Assembly (NCBI RefSeq): GCF_900101595.1
Contig: NZ_FMYY01000022.1
Span: 50,234-114,233 of the forward strand
Origin: Paenibacillus sp. cl123
GTDB taxonomy: Bacteria; Bacillota; Bacilli; Paenibacillales; NBRC-103111
DNA: 64,000 bases
Direction: 5' to 3'
In this document: in pieces, positions 42,876 to 53,133 of the stretch
How the letters are laid out: each line of letters begins with the position of its first letter
Numbering within the stretch: the stretch's first letter is position 1
Notes under the pieces: model-generated
Databases searched by the model: none
Seen by the model: the letters and a program-made list of their open reading frames with translations, nothing else
Told to the model about the DNA's origin: nothing
Program-made: the position numbers and the translations under genes

Positions 42876-42950
42876 GGGCACAGGCATCAAACAGCCTCGG
42901 TAAACTGCTTTTTGTAGCGACTACAAATCAATAGGTCTTAAGCGGCAAGG

Positions 42951-42987
42951 AGATGGCTTCTGGATTGATCAGGAGTCATCTTTTTTT
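42951..42987 (+). terminator. Terminator after the molybdoenzyme gene
   Basis: AGATGgCTtCT pairs with AGGAGTCATCT and is followed by seven T. Confidence 0.75.
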
Positions 42988-43067
42988 AGGCCGTTGGCAG
43001 CGTTCGGACGGAGGTAGAAGTTTCTTGTCATTCAGGGAGACGAAATGACTAATTTTGGCTGAAAGAC

Positions 43068-43100
43068 TTGACTAAAATTTGACTTTGATACATAATGTAT
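43068..43100 (+). promoter_or_regulatory. Promoter of the acyltransferase gene with overlapping palindrome
   Basis: TTGACT at 43068-43073 and CATAAT at 43091-43096 with a 17-bp spacer. ATACATaATGTAT at 43088-43100 is a palindrome over the -10, a possible operator. Transcription would start near 43103. Confidence 0.65.
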
Positions 43101-43123
43101 CGAAAATAAAGGGGGGTGTAGGG

Positions 43124-44206
43124 CTGTCAAAGAAACGAATCGTAGAAATCGATATTCTTCGCGGGATTAGCATTTCACTTGTCGTTATGGCTCATACCGA
43201 GGTTCCCGATATGCTTAATGATGTGCTCCGCACCTTCAGAATGCCGTTATTTTTTCTGCTGTCCGGCTATTTATTTAACGTTGCCAAGTACTACACAGCC
43301 TTCGGAGATTGGTTGAAAAGCCGTGTTATCGGCTTGCTGCTTCCCTATTTTACGGCGTGCTTCGCATTCTACGCCTTATGGTTCATTCGGGAGCGCGCAG
43401 GAGAAAGCGGCGGCTTGAGCCCATCCTATTTATTTGCCGGCATATTTGCAGGAAACGGGGACCGGCTTGCATTCAACACGCCGCTCTGGTTTCTGGTCTG
43501 TTTGTTTTGTGCGGAGCTGATTTTCTGGTGCGGCTGGAAGCTGGTTTACCGCCGGGGAGCTGCCGTTCAAACGGCCTTGTTCTTCTCGCTTTCGATCGCA
43601 GGGTATGCAGTCAGCAGATTTGCGCATCTGCCGTGGAGTCTGGATGTGGCGCTGGTCGCTCAACTATTTATGTTTGCAGGCTATAGATTGCATGTGGCCG
43701 GCTTATTTCGCTCTTACCGGTTTTCGCTGCCGCTGCTCGCGTGTTTCGTCGTGCTGTTCGGTCTTGGCCAGCTTAATGAAACGACTGTGGATATGAATCA
43801 TCGGGCATACGGGAATGTCCTCTTGTTCCTGGCCGGCGGGCTGGCAGGAAGCTTTTTGCTTATGCAGCTCGTGTACTGGATAAAATCATGGTCGTGGGTT
43901 CGCCGTATATTTAGCGCGCTAGGCAAAGAGTCTTTGATGATTCTGGTCTTCCATATGGGGTTTGCGTTTGTGGTGCTGAATAATTTGAACAAATACGTGT
44001 TTGCCAACCAGCTCCACCTGAATTGGGTGGCATATACCCTATGGGGAATCGGACTGTCCTATGTCGCAGGGTTGGCGATCAATAAAATACCGGTTATCCG
44101 GTTTTTATTCAAAGGAAAGCGCTTCGTCCCGGCTGTCGAGAGGGCATGGGGCAAAGAGAAGGCAAAGACGGAATATAGTCTGCCCGCCGGCGAAAAAGCC
44201 ATGTAG
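43124..44206 (+). CDS. Membrane acyltransferase 3 family protein, likely CTG start
   Basis: A 360-residue integral membrane acyltransferase with about ten helices. The N-terminus KKRIVEIDILRGISISLVVMAH-type segment contains the usual RG and catalytic His pattern (VVMAHTEVP), and FRMPLFFLLSGYLFN follows, as in the family that O-acylates sugars and wall polymers. No ATG, GTG or TTG lies where the family starts. The promoter at 43068-43096 puts transcription start after the TTG at 43079. A CTG at 43124 lies 8 nt after GGGGGG, so it is the best start. Acceptor unknown. Confidence 0.82.
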   Translation: MSKKRIVEIDILRGISISLVVMAHTEVPDMLNDVLRTFRMPLFFLLSGYLFNVAKYYTAFGDWLKSRVIGLLLPYFTACFAFYALWFIRERAGESGGLSPSYLFAGIFAGNGDRLAFNTPLWFLVCLFCAELIFWCGWKLVYRRGAAVQTALFFSLSIAGYAVSRFAHLPWSLDVALVAQLFMFAGYRLHVAGLFRSYRFSLPLLACFVVLFGLGQLNETTVDMNHRAYGNVLLFLAGGLAGSFLLMQLVYWIKSWSWVRRIFSALGKESLMILVFHMGFAFVVLNNLNKYVFANQLHLNWVAYTLWGIGLSYVAGLAINKIPVIRFLFKGKRFVPAVERAWGKEKAKTEYSLPAGEKAM

Positions 44207-44322
44207 CCTGATGGACATCCTCTGCTTAGCTCAAGGTGGAGGAGCATCCGGCGCATCAAGTCAAGCAAGGCACGGGCTGTCTTGCAAGGGAGGCCCCATG
44301 AGTTTACGGCCATACCTACGCG

Positions 44323-44365
44323 AAAAACCCTTCCGATCCCGGAAATTGCGGGCTGAAGGGTTTTT
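44323..44365. terminator. Bidirectional terminator between acyltransferase and DUF11 genes
   Basis: AAAAACCCTTC and GAAGGGTTTTT flank a loop of about 20 nt that forms an inner CCCG/CGGG stem. Confidence 0.88.
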
Positions 44366-44371
44366 GGCCTG

Positions 44372-46096
44372 TCATTCCTCATGACTGAATATCCAGACAT
44401 CTCCCGCATTGGAATAGGTAGTGCCGGAGAAGATGCGGTCCTGGACAGAGAAGCTGTATGCCGCCAGCCAATACGCAGTAATTCGCTCCCGGCTGGTCGG
44501 GCTGTCGATCCTTGCCCGGTAGCTGACTTCGGCGCTTTGCTGGGGAGCCAGCTCGCCCAGCCAGACGCCGAGCGCCGGATCGGACCCGGGGGTCAGGCTG
44601 CTGATCGTCGCTTCCGGCCGGGATGCGGGACCGCTGATGCGCATGCTGCCCCGCACCGGGGAAGTTCCGGGAACCAGCAGGTCCTGCAAGGTAACGCTGG
44701 CCGCCGTATTGCCCGTGTTGACGACGACGCCCGTGAACGTTACCTGATCGCCCGGCTCGGCGGAGAAGGGCTGAGCGGTCAGCGTGAGGGTGATGACAGG
44801 CGAGACAAGCTCCGTTGCCGCGGCGCCGGAGCTGACGCGATCCGAGACGATGCGTTCATCCGGGAGCTGGAAGCTGTAGCCAGCCTGTGCGATGTTGACG
44901 ATGGCCGGATCGCTGGGCAGGTTGCCCTGCAGCGCCGGCACGCTGACGTTGAAGACGACCGTGCCGCTCTCCCCCGGCTGCAGCAGGCCCAGCGGAATCC
45001 CGCCTTCGGGGTGCAGATTTGGCTGAGGCGCATCGTTCAAGAGAACGCTGCCCCGGACGAAGAGGACGCCTGCGGGCAGTTTGTCGGTCAATACGGCCTC
45101 TGCCGGACGGTTGCCGGTATTTGTAGCCGTGATGCGATAGCTCAGCGTCTCCCCTGGAGCGGCCAGCTTACGGTCTGCTTCCTTGACGAGCTGCAGCGCA
45201 GCCGCCCATACCGAGGTTTCCGCCGGATTGGAGGACTGGCGGTACGTGCCGCCGCCGGCCTCATAGGCAAGCTCCGCGCGGTTCACAAGCAGGCCGGAGG
45301 GCGGAAAAGCGCGGACGACGGCCCGGTAGCCGATATCGACGGTCTGCCCCGGCTGGATAGGGGGCAGCTCGATGCCGCTGTCAGGAGACGCGAAGGGCTG
45401 GTAATGCTGGCCGACCGTCACGCTGCCGGGGACGAATGCCGTACTGTCCGGCAGCTCATCCAGCAGGCGAACGTTATGCAGCAGATTGCCGCCTTCATTG
45501 ACAACCGTCACGCCGTAGACGAGAAGGTCCCCGACGAAGGCATGAGCCGAGCTGACGCGCTTGGTGACGGTGACTTGAAGCTCCTTGACCGGTATCTCGA
45601 CCACGTTGGAGCGGGCTGTCCCGGTGACTGAGCGGCCCGAGCCGGTGCGGAAGGCGTATTCGGCCCGGGCCTGGTTGCGCACCTGCCCGGATACGGGCAG
45701 GCTGTCGAGCATCAGCTGGAAGCTGATTCGTGCGGAGCCCGGCGGACGCAATACGCCCAGACCGATCCCGGCTTCCAGCTGAGCGCCGGGAACCGGCGCT
45801 CCGTTCACGATGATGCTGCCGGGGACGAGCCGGGTCCCTTCGGGCGGAGCGTCGAACAAGCGGACTTCGGCTTCGCGGTTGCCTTGGTTCGTGACGAGGA
45901 TCCGGTAATAGATCGGTTTGCCGATGGCGGCATATTCGGTATCCGTGCTCTTGCTTACAGCGATGACGGGTCCGATGACCGGGGTCTCGACAATATTGGA
46001 ATACGTCTGCCTGCTGTACTCTCCGGAATGGAAGCGAACAACGGTCTGGTTGCGAATAATCTGCGGCTTCAAGGGCTCCTGCGGCTCGGGTGTCAT
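44372..46096 (-). CDS. DUF11-repeat protein (second, continuing the upstream gene)
   Basis: A 574-residue protein made of about four DUF11-type beta-sandwich repeats, each starting with a V-x-K-S-x-D-like segment followed by VGD-x-x-x-Y. It has no signal peptide, no cell-wall anchor and no SLH. Its first 20 residues are a linker (TPEPQEPLKPQ), after which NQTVVRFHSGEYSRQTYSNI resumes exactly where the last repeat of the upstream protein stops. Its start ATG overlaps the upstream stop by 4 bp in a -1 frame relation. The pair could be a split gene or a coupled pair. The terminator at 44323 closes the unit. Confidence 0.82.
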   Translation of the reverse strand: MTPEPQEPLKPQIIRNQTVVRFHSGEYSRQTYSNIVETPVIGPVIAVSKSTDTEYAAIGKPIYYRILVTNQGNREAEVRLFDAPPEGTRLVPGSIIVNGAPVPGAQLEAGIGLGVLRPPGSARISFQLMLDSLPVSGQVRNQARAEYAFRTGSGRSVTGTARSNVVEIPVKELQVTVTKRVSSAHAFVGDLLVYGVTVVNEGGNLLHNVRLLDELPDSTAFVPGSVTVGQHYQPFASPDSGIELPPIQPGQTVDIGYRAVVRAFPPSGLLVNRAELAYEAGGGTYRQSSNPAETSVWAAALQLVKEADRKLAAPGETLSYRITATNTGNRPAEAVLTDKLPAGVLFVRGSVLLNDAPQPNLHPEGGIPLGLLQPGESGTVVFNVSVPALQGNLPSDPAIVNIAQAGYSFQLPDERIVSDRVSSGAAATELVSPVITLTLTAQPFSAEPGDQVTFTGVVVNTGNTAASVTLQDLLVPGTSPVRGSMRISGPASRPEATISSLTPGSDPALGVWLGELAPQQSAEVSYRARIDSPTSRERITAYWLAAYSFSVQDRIFSGTTYSNAGDVWIFSHEE

Positions 46097-49000
46097 ACGA
46101 TTGTCACCTCGAAGCTTACGATAGCCGATGCCCCGGGAGCGATTGTGCCGATGAGGATGCCGATGTCGGGATTATCGCTCGGCCGCGAAACGCCGTTGAC
46201 GGTGACGCTGCCCGGAACGAACAGAGCGCCTTGCTGCACCGGGTCTAAGAGAACGACATTGTTGACATTCTCAATCCCTTCGTTCGTTACCGTAATCGTG
46301 TACGTGATCGTGTCGCCGACGACGGCGTCGATGACGTTCGCCGTCTTCACGACGGCCACATCCGGAGAAGAGACGGGAATCGTAAGCGTATTGGAGACGG
46401 CTGTCCCTGTCAGCTGGCGCAAATCCGGCGGGATGAACGTGAAGGTGGCTGTCGCCTGGTTCACCAGCTGCTGAGGAGTCGGAAGCACATCGACGGTCGC
46501 TTGCAAAGTCAAGGTGACGATGACGGAAGCGCCTGGCAGCACGGTGCCGACAGATATGCCCGCCGCCGGATTGGCTCCCGGCTGAGGCACGCCATTCACT
46601 TGCACGCTGTTCGGTACGAAGTTCGCTCCCGGCGGTATCGCGTCGGTAATCGTGACGTTCGCAGCGTAGTTGCCCGTATTGGTGACGGCCAAGGAATAAG
46701 TGATCGTATCTCCGACCGTGGCATTGGTCGTATCCGCTGTCTTCAGCACCCCGATAATCGGCTGATAGACCGGGATCGTGACCGTATTGGAGGTCGCCGA
46801 TCCGGAGAAAACCCCGGAGGTGAAGCTGACGGTAGACGCATTGGTGAGAGTGGCAGGACTCGGCAGCGTATTGACAGCCACTTGAAAGGCGACCGTGGCG
46901 CTGTCGCCGGCGGCAAGCGCGCCGAGACTGACGCCGGTAACGGGACTGTCGGACGGGCGAACGTTCCCGTTCACCGTAACAGTTCCCGGAATGAACGAGG
47001 TGCCGGCCGGCATCAGATCGTGCAAGACGACGTTGTTGACCGTATCGATGCCGGTATTGGTGACGGCGATGGTGTAGGTCACCGTATCTCCGACTACGGC
47101 ATCGATCGCCACGGAGCTCTTTATTACGCTAAGATTCGGCGCGGATACGTTGTAGGTAAGTACATTCGAAGCGGCTGTCCGGTTGATGGTGCGGCCGTCG
47201 GGCAGCGTGAAGGCCAAGGCAAGTGTAGACTGGTTGGATATCTGCTGAGACGGCGGCAGAGCTGCGACCGTGACAGTGAATACGACGTTGACCGTCTGGC
47301 CGGGTCCGACGGTGCCGACGGTAAGCCCGGCTCCGGGATCGGCGCCCGCCTGGGCTGCTCCGCCTACGATGACGCTGTTTGGAACGAGCGGAGTTTCAGC
47401 CGGCAGTATATCGGTCAGGACGACGAAGGCCGGATAATTGCCGTTGTTGCTCACGGCAATCGTATAGGTGACCTGATTGCCCAAGGTGGCGTTGGTCGTG
47501 CTGCCGGTTTTAAGGGCGGTAATGACCGGTTGATAGACAGGAGTCGTCACCGTATTGGAGAAGGCGGCGGCGGAGAAGGCGCCCGATGTGAAGGAAACGA
47601 CGGAACGGTTGCTGAGAGTCCCTGTCGAAGGCAGTGTATCGACGCTGACATTGAACGCGACGGTGACGAAGCTGCCCGGCGCAATCGCGCCGAGATTGAC
47701 GCCGCTCGCGGGATTGGCGCCCGCACGGGCAACGCCGTCCACGGTCAATGTCCCCGGCAGGAAGGTGGTGCCCGCCGGTACCGGGTCGGAGAAGATCGCA
47801 TTATTGATGTCGGTAATGCCTTGATTCGTGACGATGACGGTGTAGGTTATCGTATCGCCCACTGTGGTCGAGGTGGTGGCGGTGCTCTTCACGACGCTGA
47901 CATTCGGCGCGGATACCGGGACGGTCACCGTGTTGGACAAAGAGGTTTGCGTAAGCGTCCTGGTGTCGGGCAGCGTGAAGGAAACGGTGCCCGTTGCCTG
48001 GTTGGTCAGCTGTTGAGAGACAGGCAGCACATTAATAACGACTGCGAAGCTTGCGGTGACGGTTGCCCCCGGATCCAATGTGCCTATCGTGATGCCGGTG
48101 ACAGGATTGGCCCCGGGCTGAGGCGTCCCCCCTACGCTCACGCTGTTCGGCTGGAAGGTCGTGCCGTCCGGAATCGGGTCGGTCAGTACGACGAAACCCG
48201 GGAAGTTGCCGGTGTTGCTGATCGTGAACGTGTAGTTCACCGTGTCGCCGACCGTAGCGTTGGCCGTGCTCGCTGTCTTGGCGATGGAGATGATGGGCTG
48301 CAGCACCGGCGTCAGCACGGTATTCGAGAACGAGGTGCCGGAGAAGGTACCGGATGTAAAGGTGACGGACGACTGATTGGCAAGCTGGCCGGACGCCGGC
48401 AGCTGATTCACCGCGACGGCGAAGGTGACGCCGACGGTTCCCCCGGCCGGAATCGAACCGAGGGCCACTCCGTTGTTGGGGTCGGCATTCGGTATCACGA
48501 CGCTGTTCAAGGTGAAGCTGCCCGGTACGAAGGTGGTGCCGAGCTGGACAAGGTCGGAGAAGACCACGTTATTGACCGGTTCTATCCCGCTGTTCGTAAT
48601 GGCGATCGAGTAAATGACCGTATCGCCGGGGGTGGCGTCGATCGCGGCGGTGCTTTTGACGACTGTGACATTCGGGGCCGACACCGGAATCGTCAGCGCA
48701 TTCGAAAGCGCCGTCCTTTGGATGGTTCTGCCGTCGGGAGGGGTGAAGCTGACGGCGGCTGTCGCCTGATTCAGCAGAATCTGGGGATTCGGCAGCGAGT
48801 CTACGACGACGGAAAACCGGACCTGCACGCTCGCCCCCGGAGCGATCGTACCGGCGTCGATCCCGGTGGCCGGACTCGCGCTCGCCTGAGGAATACCGCC
48901 CACGATCACGCTGTTCGGCAAAAACGAGGTGGCGGCGGGGATCGTATCGGTCAGCGTCACCTGGGCGGCAATATTTCCGTTGTTGGCGACCGTCAGCACA

Positions 49001-52000
49001 TACACAATTGTTCCGCCTACGGAGGCCTGCGCGATATCCGCGCTTTTGACCACTGTGATGTCAGGCTCAAATACCGGGGTAAGCGTCGTATTAGAGGATG
49101 ATGTCCCCGAGAACACGCCCGACGTAAAGCTGACTGTCGACTGGTTGACAACTTGCGGAGTCGTTGGCATGCTAATCCTCACCTCATAAGTTACGGTTAC
49201 CGAAGCGCCAGGCGCCAAGGTTCCGAGTGGAATGCCGGTAGTCGGATCGACCGCTGGGAAAGGGCTGCCGTCCACCCGCACGGTGCCCGGGATAAACGCC
49301 GTGCCTGCGGGAAGCTGAGTGCTGTACACGATGCCGGAGGCCGGCGCGTCGCCGGTATTCGTGACTACGGCGGTGTAGAAAAGATTGTCTCCTCTCACCA
49401 CATCTCCGGCGCTCGCGCTAAGCGACACCGCAATATGGGGGGATGACACGGGAAGAACAACGGTGTTCGACAGACTGCTGCCGTTCATCGTACGGTTATC
49501 CGGCAGGGTGAAGCTGTAAGCCGCTTTCGCCTGATTAACGAGCTGTTGGGAGGGGGGCAGCGAGCTGACGATAACTTTATAGGTGACGGTGGTCGATGAG
49601 CCCGGCTGAATAATGCCGACGACGATTCCCGAAACCGGATCTTCTCCCGGCTGGGGGCTGCCTCCCACGATCACGCTGTTGGTTATAAAGGTTGAGCCGG
49701 GAGGCACGTTGTCGGTCAAGGTAACATAAGCGGGATAGCTGCCGGTATTGCTGACGACAAACGTATAGGCGAGCTGGTCTCCGATCCGTGCCGCCGCCGT
49801 TTCCGGACTCTTGGCGATGTTGATCACCGGCTGGTAGACCAGCGTGGTGACGGTGTTGGAGTAGGAAACGCCGGTGACCGCACCCGAGCTGAAGCCGATC
49901 GCGCTGCGATTGGCCAGCTGGGCGGAGGCGGGCAGCGATTGCACGATAGCCTGGAACGTCACCGGCACAGGTGTGCCCGGACTCACGCTGCCGAGCAGAA
50001 TGCCCGTCTCGGGATTCGCAGCCGGGGAGGGGCTCCCCCCGATCGTTACGCTGCCCGGGACGAAGGCGGCTCCTGCAGGTATGATGTCTGTTAAATTCAC
50101 CCGAGTGACAGGGGTGATCCCGTTGTTGCTGACGACTACAGTGTAGGTCAGGATATCGTTGACGGCCGCGCCGGCAAGATTAGCGCTTTTGACGACTGTT
50201 ACATTCGGATTGGACACCGGAATGACGACGGTATTGGAGCTGACAGTCCTGTTGACGGTGCGCCCGTCCGTCAACGTATAGGTGTACGCTCCGAAAGCCT
50301 GGTTGGTCAGCTGGGGAGGCGAGGGCAGCGTCTGAACGGTTACAGCGAAGGTGACAGTCGCCGTTCCGCCCGGCGTGAGCGTCCCCGCCGGAATTCCTGT
50401 GAGCGGCGAGGCTCCGGGCAGAGGAACGCCGTTCAGCGTCACGCTGCCCGGCACAAAGGCCGATCCGCCCGGGATCGTGTCGGTTAAGGTCAGGGCGGCC
50501 GCCGCATTGCCGGTATTGGCGGCGGACAAGGTGTATACGATCGTATCTCCGACCGTTCCCGCAGCCTCGCTGGCGCTCTTGCCGAGTATGATCGCAGCGG
50601 TCGAGACGGTCGTCACGACAGGGGAGGAGCTTGACGTTCCGCTGAGCACGCCGGATTGATAACTGACATTGGCCTGATTGCTCAGCTGTCCGGACGGCGG
50701 AGTGGCATCCACCCGCACCTGGAAGGAGACCGTTGTTGTCGTGCCGGCCCCAAGCGTTCCCAGGGAAAAGCCGAGCCCTGGGTCTGCCGTCGCTCGCGGA
50801 GTCCCGTTCACGACCGTAGAGCCCGCGACAAATACCGCTCCGGCCGGAATGGCATCGGCAAATACCGCACTCGTAACGGCCGCCGCCCCGCTGTTTGCGA
50901 TAGCGGCTGTATATGTAAGAATATCTCCGACGGTCGCCGCCGTCAGGCTTACGCTTTTGCTCACCGTGATGTTCGGCAGCGATACCGGCAGCGTCAAGCT
51001 GTTGGAAGCCGCCGAGCCGGATACGGTCCGGCCGTCGGGCGGCTGGAACGTATAGCTGGCTGTCGCCTGATCCGTCAGCTGGGGAGGCGAGGGCAACGTA
51101 TTGACCACGACCTGGAAGGTGACGATTGCCGAGCCGCCTGCCGGCACGACGCCGATCGGGACGCCGCTTACGGGATTGGCTCCGCCGACCGCCGTCCCGT
51201 TGACGGTCACGCTGCCGGGGATGAAGGTGCTGCCGGCGGGGATGTTGTCGAACACCGTCGTTGTTGCCCCCGCATTGCCCGAATTGGCGAGCCGGATCGT
51301 GTAAGTGACGGTTGTGCCGACGGCAGCGTTGGCCGTATCGGCGCTTTTGACCATCGCCAGATTGGGGGAGTAGACGATAACGGTGGCCGCGTTGGATGGA
51401 ATGACGCCTGTAATGCTGGGTCCTCCCGCCACGCTTTGAAAGGTGAAGGCTGCGTTGGCCTGATTCACGAGCTGCTGCGGCGAGGGCAGTGAGGCGATTC
51501 TGGCCCGGTAAGTAACGGTGACGCTGCTTCCGAAGGCAACGGTGCCGATCGGTACGCCCGTCACAATATTGCCGGCAGGCTGCGCCGCCCCCCCGACGGT
51601 GACAGAACCGGCTGCAAACGCCGACCCGGCGGGAAGCGGGTCGGACAGCACGACGCTGAATGCGCTCGCTGTCCCTGTATTGCTAACAGTGACTGTATAG
51701 GTAATCGTATCGCCAACTATGCCGCCCGGGACTGACGAGCTTTTGGCCACGCTGATTTTGGGTGCATTGATATCGACCTGGATCGCGTTGGCGTTCAGCA
51801 GGTAGGCATCTCCCGATGTCGTCAGCCTGAGCACGGCCGAGGTCTGATTGTTGACCAGCCGGGCGGATACGTCAACGTTCGTGATATCCCAGCCCTGCCT
51901 GCCTGCGCTGATGTTGGTCCCGGGCGCTCCATTGGTTTGGTTTCGCGTCCCGAAGGTGCCGGTGGTATCAAGCTGGCCGGCGTCGTTATTAATTTGGGAG

Positions 52001-52800
52001 GCGAAGAAATTGTTGGCGAAATTGTTGGGGCCGGATAAAGCGACCAGCGAATTGGCGGCAGGTCCGAATAAAGCCTGGTCGCCCGTGCGGTTGGCATCGC
52101 CCTCCTGCGCGCTGAACAGCGCCCTGCCCCCGATCACGCCGGTTATCGGCGTAGCAAAGCCCGTCAGCGTAGTCGTGACAGGCTCAGAGTTAGCCTGAAT
52201 CAGGATAGCGCCCGCCCTTAGCGACATATTGCGGAACGGGAGCGACGGATTCTGGTAGATGACGCCAAGCGTCCAGCCGGCATTACTGATCGTTGAATCG
52301 CTGACGACGATCGTTCCGACGACCCGGCCGACGGTATAAAAGCCGCCTCCGCTTTGCTGGATGATGGTCGTTACATTAGCCGAGCGGACATACGCGAGAC
52401 CGCCGCCGATATCGACATTATTGGCGGTGGCCGTATCGGGCAGTACATTGAAGGTGGTGCCGCCGGGCGTAGTCAAGGTAACGGCGTCATTAATGAAGGC
52501 GCTCAGATTCACGGACTCGACATTATATGTGCCGCCCCAGATCAGCTCCGCATAAAGCACTGAGCTGCCGGCCGGCAGCACCAGATTGGCGGCGGAGCTG
52601 TTGTTCAGATACTGGTTGGTCGTTCCGAACGGATATGTTCCGTATCGGGAAGAGGTGTCTACCGTGACGAAGGCGCCGATGCTGTCGATCGTCCCGGGGA
52701 CTCCTGCCGTTGCTCCGCGGCTGAGACCAAGCGTATTGCCTGTAAAGGTGATGGCTCCGGTTGCATTTACAGTCGCTCGAACGACGAGCGGCAATGGCAT
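46093..52800 (-). CDS. Giant DUF11-repeat protein
   Basis: A 2235-residue protein. Residues 1-370 are a beta-rich N-domain (VRATVNATGAITFTGNTLGL, SVLYAELIWGGTYN) recurring in Bacilli DUF11 proteins, then about fifteen DUF11 repeats of about 125 residues (KSAD-x-x-x-A-x-VGDTVTYTI), the last truncated at VSFEVTIV. There is no signal peptide or anchor, so its location and export route are open. The start at 52800 (MPLPL) is preferred, as family members begin there and AGGG lies 5 nt before it; the longer frame starts at GTG 52896 without an RBS. High repeat identity at protein level with varied codons suggests old duplication. Confidence 0.85.
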   Translation of the reverse strand: MPLPLVVRATVNATGAITFTGNTLGLSRGATAGVPGTIDSIGAFVTVDTSSRYGTYPFGTTNQYLNNSSAANLVLPAGSSVLYAELIWGGTYNVESVNLSAFINDAVTLTTPGGTTFNVLPDTATANNVDIGGGLAYVRSANVTTIIQQSGGGFYTVGRVVGTIVVSDSTISNAGWTLGVIYQNPSLPFRNMSLRAGAILIQANSEPVTTTLTGFATPITGVIGGRALFSAQEGDANRTGDQALFGPAANSLVALSGPNNFANNFFASQINNDAGQLDTTGTFGTRNQTNGAPGTNISAGRQGWDITNVDVSARLVNNQTSAVLRLTTSGDAYLLNANAIQVDINAPKISVAKSSSVPGGIVGDTITYTVTVSNTGTASAFSVVLSDPLPAGSAFAAGSVTVGGAAQPAGNIVTGVPIGTVAFGSSVTVTYRARIASLPSPQQLVNQANAAFTFQSVAGGPSITGVIPSNAATVIVYSPNLAMVKSADTANAAVGTTVTYTIRLANSGNAGATTTVFDNIPAGSTFIPGSVTVNGTAVGGANPVSGVPIGVVPAGGSAIVTFQVVVNTLPSPPQLTDQATASYTFQPPDGRTVSGSAASNSLTLPVSLPNITVSKSVSLTAATVGDILTYTAAIANSGAAAVTSAVFADAIPAGAVFVAGSTVVNGTPRATADPGLGFSLGTLGAGTTTTVSFQVRVDATPPSGQLSNQANVSYQSGVLSGTSSSSPVVTTVSTAAIILGKSASEAAGTVGDTIVYTLSAANTGNAAAALTLTDTIPGGSAFVPGSVTLNGVPLPGASPLTGIPAGTLTPGGTATVTFAVTVQTLPSPPQLTNQAFGAYTYTLTDGRTVNRTVSSNTVVIPVSNPNVTVVKSANLAGAAVNDILTYTVVVSNNGITPVTRVNLTDIIPAGAAFVPGSVTIGGSPSPAANPETGILLGSVSPGTPVPVTFQAIVQSLPASAQLANRSAIGFSSGAVTGVSYSNTVTTLVYQPVINIAKSPETAAARIGDQLAYTFVVSNTGSYPAYVTLTDNVPPGSTFITNSVIVGGSPQPGEDPVSGIVVGIIQPGSSTTVTYKVIVSSLPPSQQLVNQAKAAYSFTLPDNRTMNGSSLSNTVVLPVSSPHIAVSLSASAGDVVRGDNLFYTAVVTNTGDAPASGIVYSTQLPAGTAFIPGTVRVDGSPFPAVDPTTGIPLGTLAPGASVTVTYEVRISMPTTPQVVNQSTVSFTSGVFSGTSSSNTTLTPVFEPDITVVKSADIAQASVGGTIVYVLTVANNGNIAAQVTLTDTIPAATSFLPNSVIVGGIPQASASPATGIDAGTIAPGASVQVRFSVVVDSLPNPQILLNQATAAVSFTPPDGRTIQRTALSNALTIPVSAPNVTVVKSTAAIDATPGDTVIYSIAITNSGIEPVNNVVFSDLVQLGTTFVPGSFTLNSVVIPNADPNNGVALGSIPAGGTVGVTFAVAVNQLPASGQLANQSSVTFTSGTFSGTSFSNTVLTPVLQPIISIAKTASTANATVGDTVNYTFTISNTGNFPGFVVLTDPIPDGTTFQPNSVSVGGTPQPGANPVTGITIGTLDPGATVTASFAVVINVLPVSQQLTNQATGTVSFTLPDTRTLTQTSLSNTVTVPVSAPNVSVVKSTATTSTTVGDTITYTVIVTNQGITDINNAIFSDPVPAGTTFLPGTLTVDGVARAGANPASGVNLGAIAPGSFVTVAFNVSVDTLPSTGTLSNRSVVSFTSGAFSAAAFSNTVTTPVYQPVITALKTGSTTNATLGNQVTYTIAVSNNGNYPAFVVLTDILPAETPLVPNSVIVGGAAQAGADPGAGLTVGTVGPGQTVNVVFTVTVAALPPSQQISNQSTLALAFTLPDGRTINRTAASNVLTYNVSAPNLSVIKSSVAIDAVVGDTVTYTIAVTNTGIDTVNNVVLHDLMPAGTSFIPGTVTVNGNVRPSDSPVTGVSLGALAAGDSATVAFQVAVNTLPSPATLTNASTVSFTSGVFSGSATSNTVTIPVYQPIIGVLKTADTTNATVGDTITYSLAVTNTGNYAANVTITDAIPPGANFVPNSVQVNGVPQPGANPAAGISVGTVLPGASVIVTLTLQATVDVLPTPQQLVNQATATFTFIPPDLRQLTGTAVSNTLTIPVSSPDVAVVKTANVIDAVVGDTITYTITVTNEGIENVNNVVLLDPVQQGALFVPGSVTVNGVSRPSDNPDIGILIGTIAPGASAIVSFEVTIV

Positions 52801-53133
52801 TCCCTCCCTGCTTGATAAGTGTGAGACATCCTGAAAATCCGGAGAACTTGAGGCCGGTGAGCCGCCCCCGATCGGCTGCAGGCCCGCGTTGTTCACCGGA
52901 TTTCTAAAGTAAGATTGGTTTGGGGGTATAGGGCAGCTCCTGCTGTGTTCGCCACTGTTAGCTTATGACTCGGAGGAAGAGGAATATGCGAGGAATCCGG
53001 GGATAGCTGCCAGATTTTGCGCGGATAGCGCCGGCGCGGGCCGGCTCGGTCCGGGAGCCTCGCGGCTCTTGCCGGTCAAGGCCGGCAGACACTGCAGAGT
53101 CTTGCTCAGCCCGCATAACGGCGGAGGCGCCGG

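Noticed and set aside
46501..49101. Long open frame (866 codons) on the plus strand opposite the giant DUF11 gene
   Set aside because: Composition and low-complexity repeats are what the antisense of a repetitive DUF11 gene gives; no RBS, no family features, and the other strand codes a clear repeat protein.
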